In this document: one piece after another, positions 4,568-5,009 of the stretch
Layout of the letters: every line of letters starts with the position of its first letter
Numbering within the stretch: position 1 is the first letter of the stretch
Assembly (NCBI GenBank): GCA_007123015.1
Contig: SKSL01000089.1
Span: 1-5,009, forward strand
Direction of reading: 5' to 3'
DNA from: Natronohydrobacter sp.
GTDB lineage: Bacteria; Pseudomonadota; Alphaproteobacteria; Rhodobacterales; Rhodobacteraceae
DNA: 5,009 bases
Position numbers and translations under genes: made by a program
The notes under the pieces: generated by a model
Seen by the model: only the letters and a program-made list of their open reading frames with translations
Database searches by the model: none
What the model was told of the DNA's origin: nothing

Positions 4568-5009
4568 ATGAAAACCTACTCTCTCAAAGCTGGAGAGATC
4601 GACAAGAAATGGATCCTGATCGATGCCGAAGGTATCGTTCTGGGCCGTCTTGCCTCGATCATCGCCATGCGCCTGCGCGGCAAACACAAGGCCAGCTTCA
4701 CCCCGCATATGGATATGGGCGACAATGTGATCGTCATCAATGCAGACAAGGTGCAACTGACAGGCAACAAGCGCAACAAACCCAATTACTGGCACACCGG
4801 CTATCCCGGCGGGATCAAGTCGCGCACCACAGGCCAGATTCTGGAAGGGCGTTTCCCCGAGCGCGTCGTGATGCAGGCCGTCAAGCGCATGCTGCCCGGC
4901 GGGCCGCTGTCGCGCCAGCAGCTGACCCATCTGCGCGTCTATGCGGGTGAGCAGCATCCGCATGAGGCACAGCAGCCCGAAGTGCTGGATGTGCGCGCGA
5001 TGAACAAGA
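4568..5009 (+). CDS. rplM: 50S ribosomal protein L13 (uL13), 3'-incomplete
   Basis: The first 147 codons of rplM are present, and the frame is still open at the window edge. uL13 is an early assembly protein of the large ribosomal subunit that binds 23S rRNA. The sequence shows the family features in order: KWILIDAEGIVLGRLAS (14-30), the RLRGKHK segment (35-41), GDNVIVINA (51-59), YWHTGYPGGIKS (74-85), and the signature block AVKRMLPGGPLS through LRVYAG (104-127). It ends here at VLDVRAMNK. Alphaproteobacterial uL13 is usually a little over 150 residues, so only several codons should be missing. AAGGGA (4556-4561) lies 6 bases before the ATG. In many bacteria rpsI (uS9) follows immediately, which would be outside this window. 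Confidence 0.97.
   Translation, partial: MKTYSLKAGEIDKKWILIDAEGIVLGRLASIIAMRLRGKHKASFTPHMDMGDNVIVINADKVQLTGNKRNKPNYWHTGYPGGIKSRTTGQILEGRFPERVVMQAVKRMLPGGPLSRQQLTHLRVYAGEQHPHEAQQPEVLDVRAMNK

Noticed and set aside
4061..4963. A 300-residue leftward open frame across sseB, the rplM leader and rplM
   Set aside because: It is antisense to two well-supported genes and shows no recognisable domain; the opposite-strand rplM identity is firm.

Overview
The window looks like a chromosomal segment from an alphaproteobacterium, most likely in the Rhodobacterales/Rhodobacteraceae. This rests on the uL13 sequence style, the high GC content of all coding regions, and the combination of a YeeE/YedE transporter, periplasmic sulfurtransferase and SseB gene. 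The assignment comes from recognising protein families by eye, not from a database search. No mobile element, CRISPR array, tRNA or rRNA is visible.

Layout from left to right. (1) The 3' end of pgi (glucose-6-phosphate isomerase) runs rightward and stops at 231. A strong GC hairpin at 240-264 separates it from convergent leftward genes. (2) A leftward block fills 281-3252. In transcription order it holds a secreted rhodanese-type sulfurtransferase (3252-2320), a full-length YeeE/YedE sulfur-compound transporter (2209-1094), a 57-residue single-span membrane protein overlapping the transporter by ATGA (1097-924), and, 70 bases further on, a 190-residue lipoprotein (853-281). (3) A 350-base divergent intergenic region (3253-3602) lies between this block and the rightward sseB-like gene (3603-4388). 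(4) An AT-rich leader with a promoter-like signal (4389-4567) precedes rplM (ribosomal protein uL13), which runs off the right edge a few codons before its expected end.

How the genes may work together: the sulfurtransferase, YeeE/YedE and 57-residue genes look like one sulfur-trafficking unit. The secreted rhodanese, with a single cysteine in a CNTGHWA loop, would handle or deliver a sulfur compound such as thiosulfate outside the inner membrane. The YeeE/YedE channel, with two cysteine motifs, would carry it inward. The small membrane protein, translationally coupled to the channel and carrying one cysteine near its C-terminus, is a candidate accessory subunit. The lipoprotein may be a separate unit, because its start codon and Shine-Dalgarno sequence sit in their own inverted-repeat hairpin. 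The flanking pgi, sseB and rplM genes are housekeeping or widely conserved functions.

The most interesting non-coding signals are a 9-bp hairpin containing the lipoprotein start codon (851-885), a 10-bp-arm palindrome centred on its stop codon (273-293), and a GC hairpin between the sulfurtransferase and transporter genes (2236-2260). The last has a loop complementary to the region just upstream of the transporter start, and a GAGTATTT-containing sequence next to it on the other strand.
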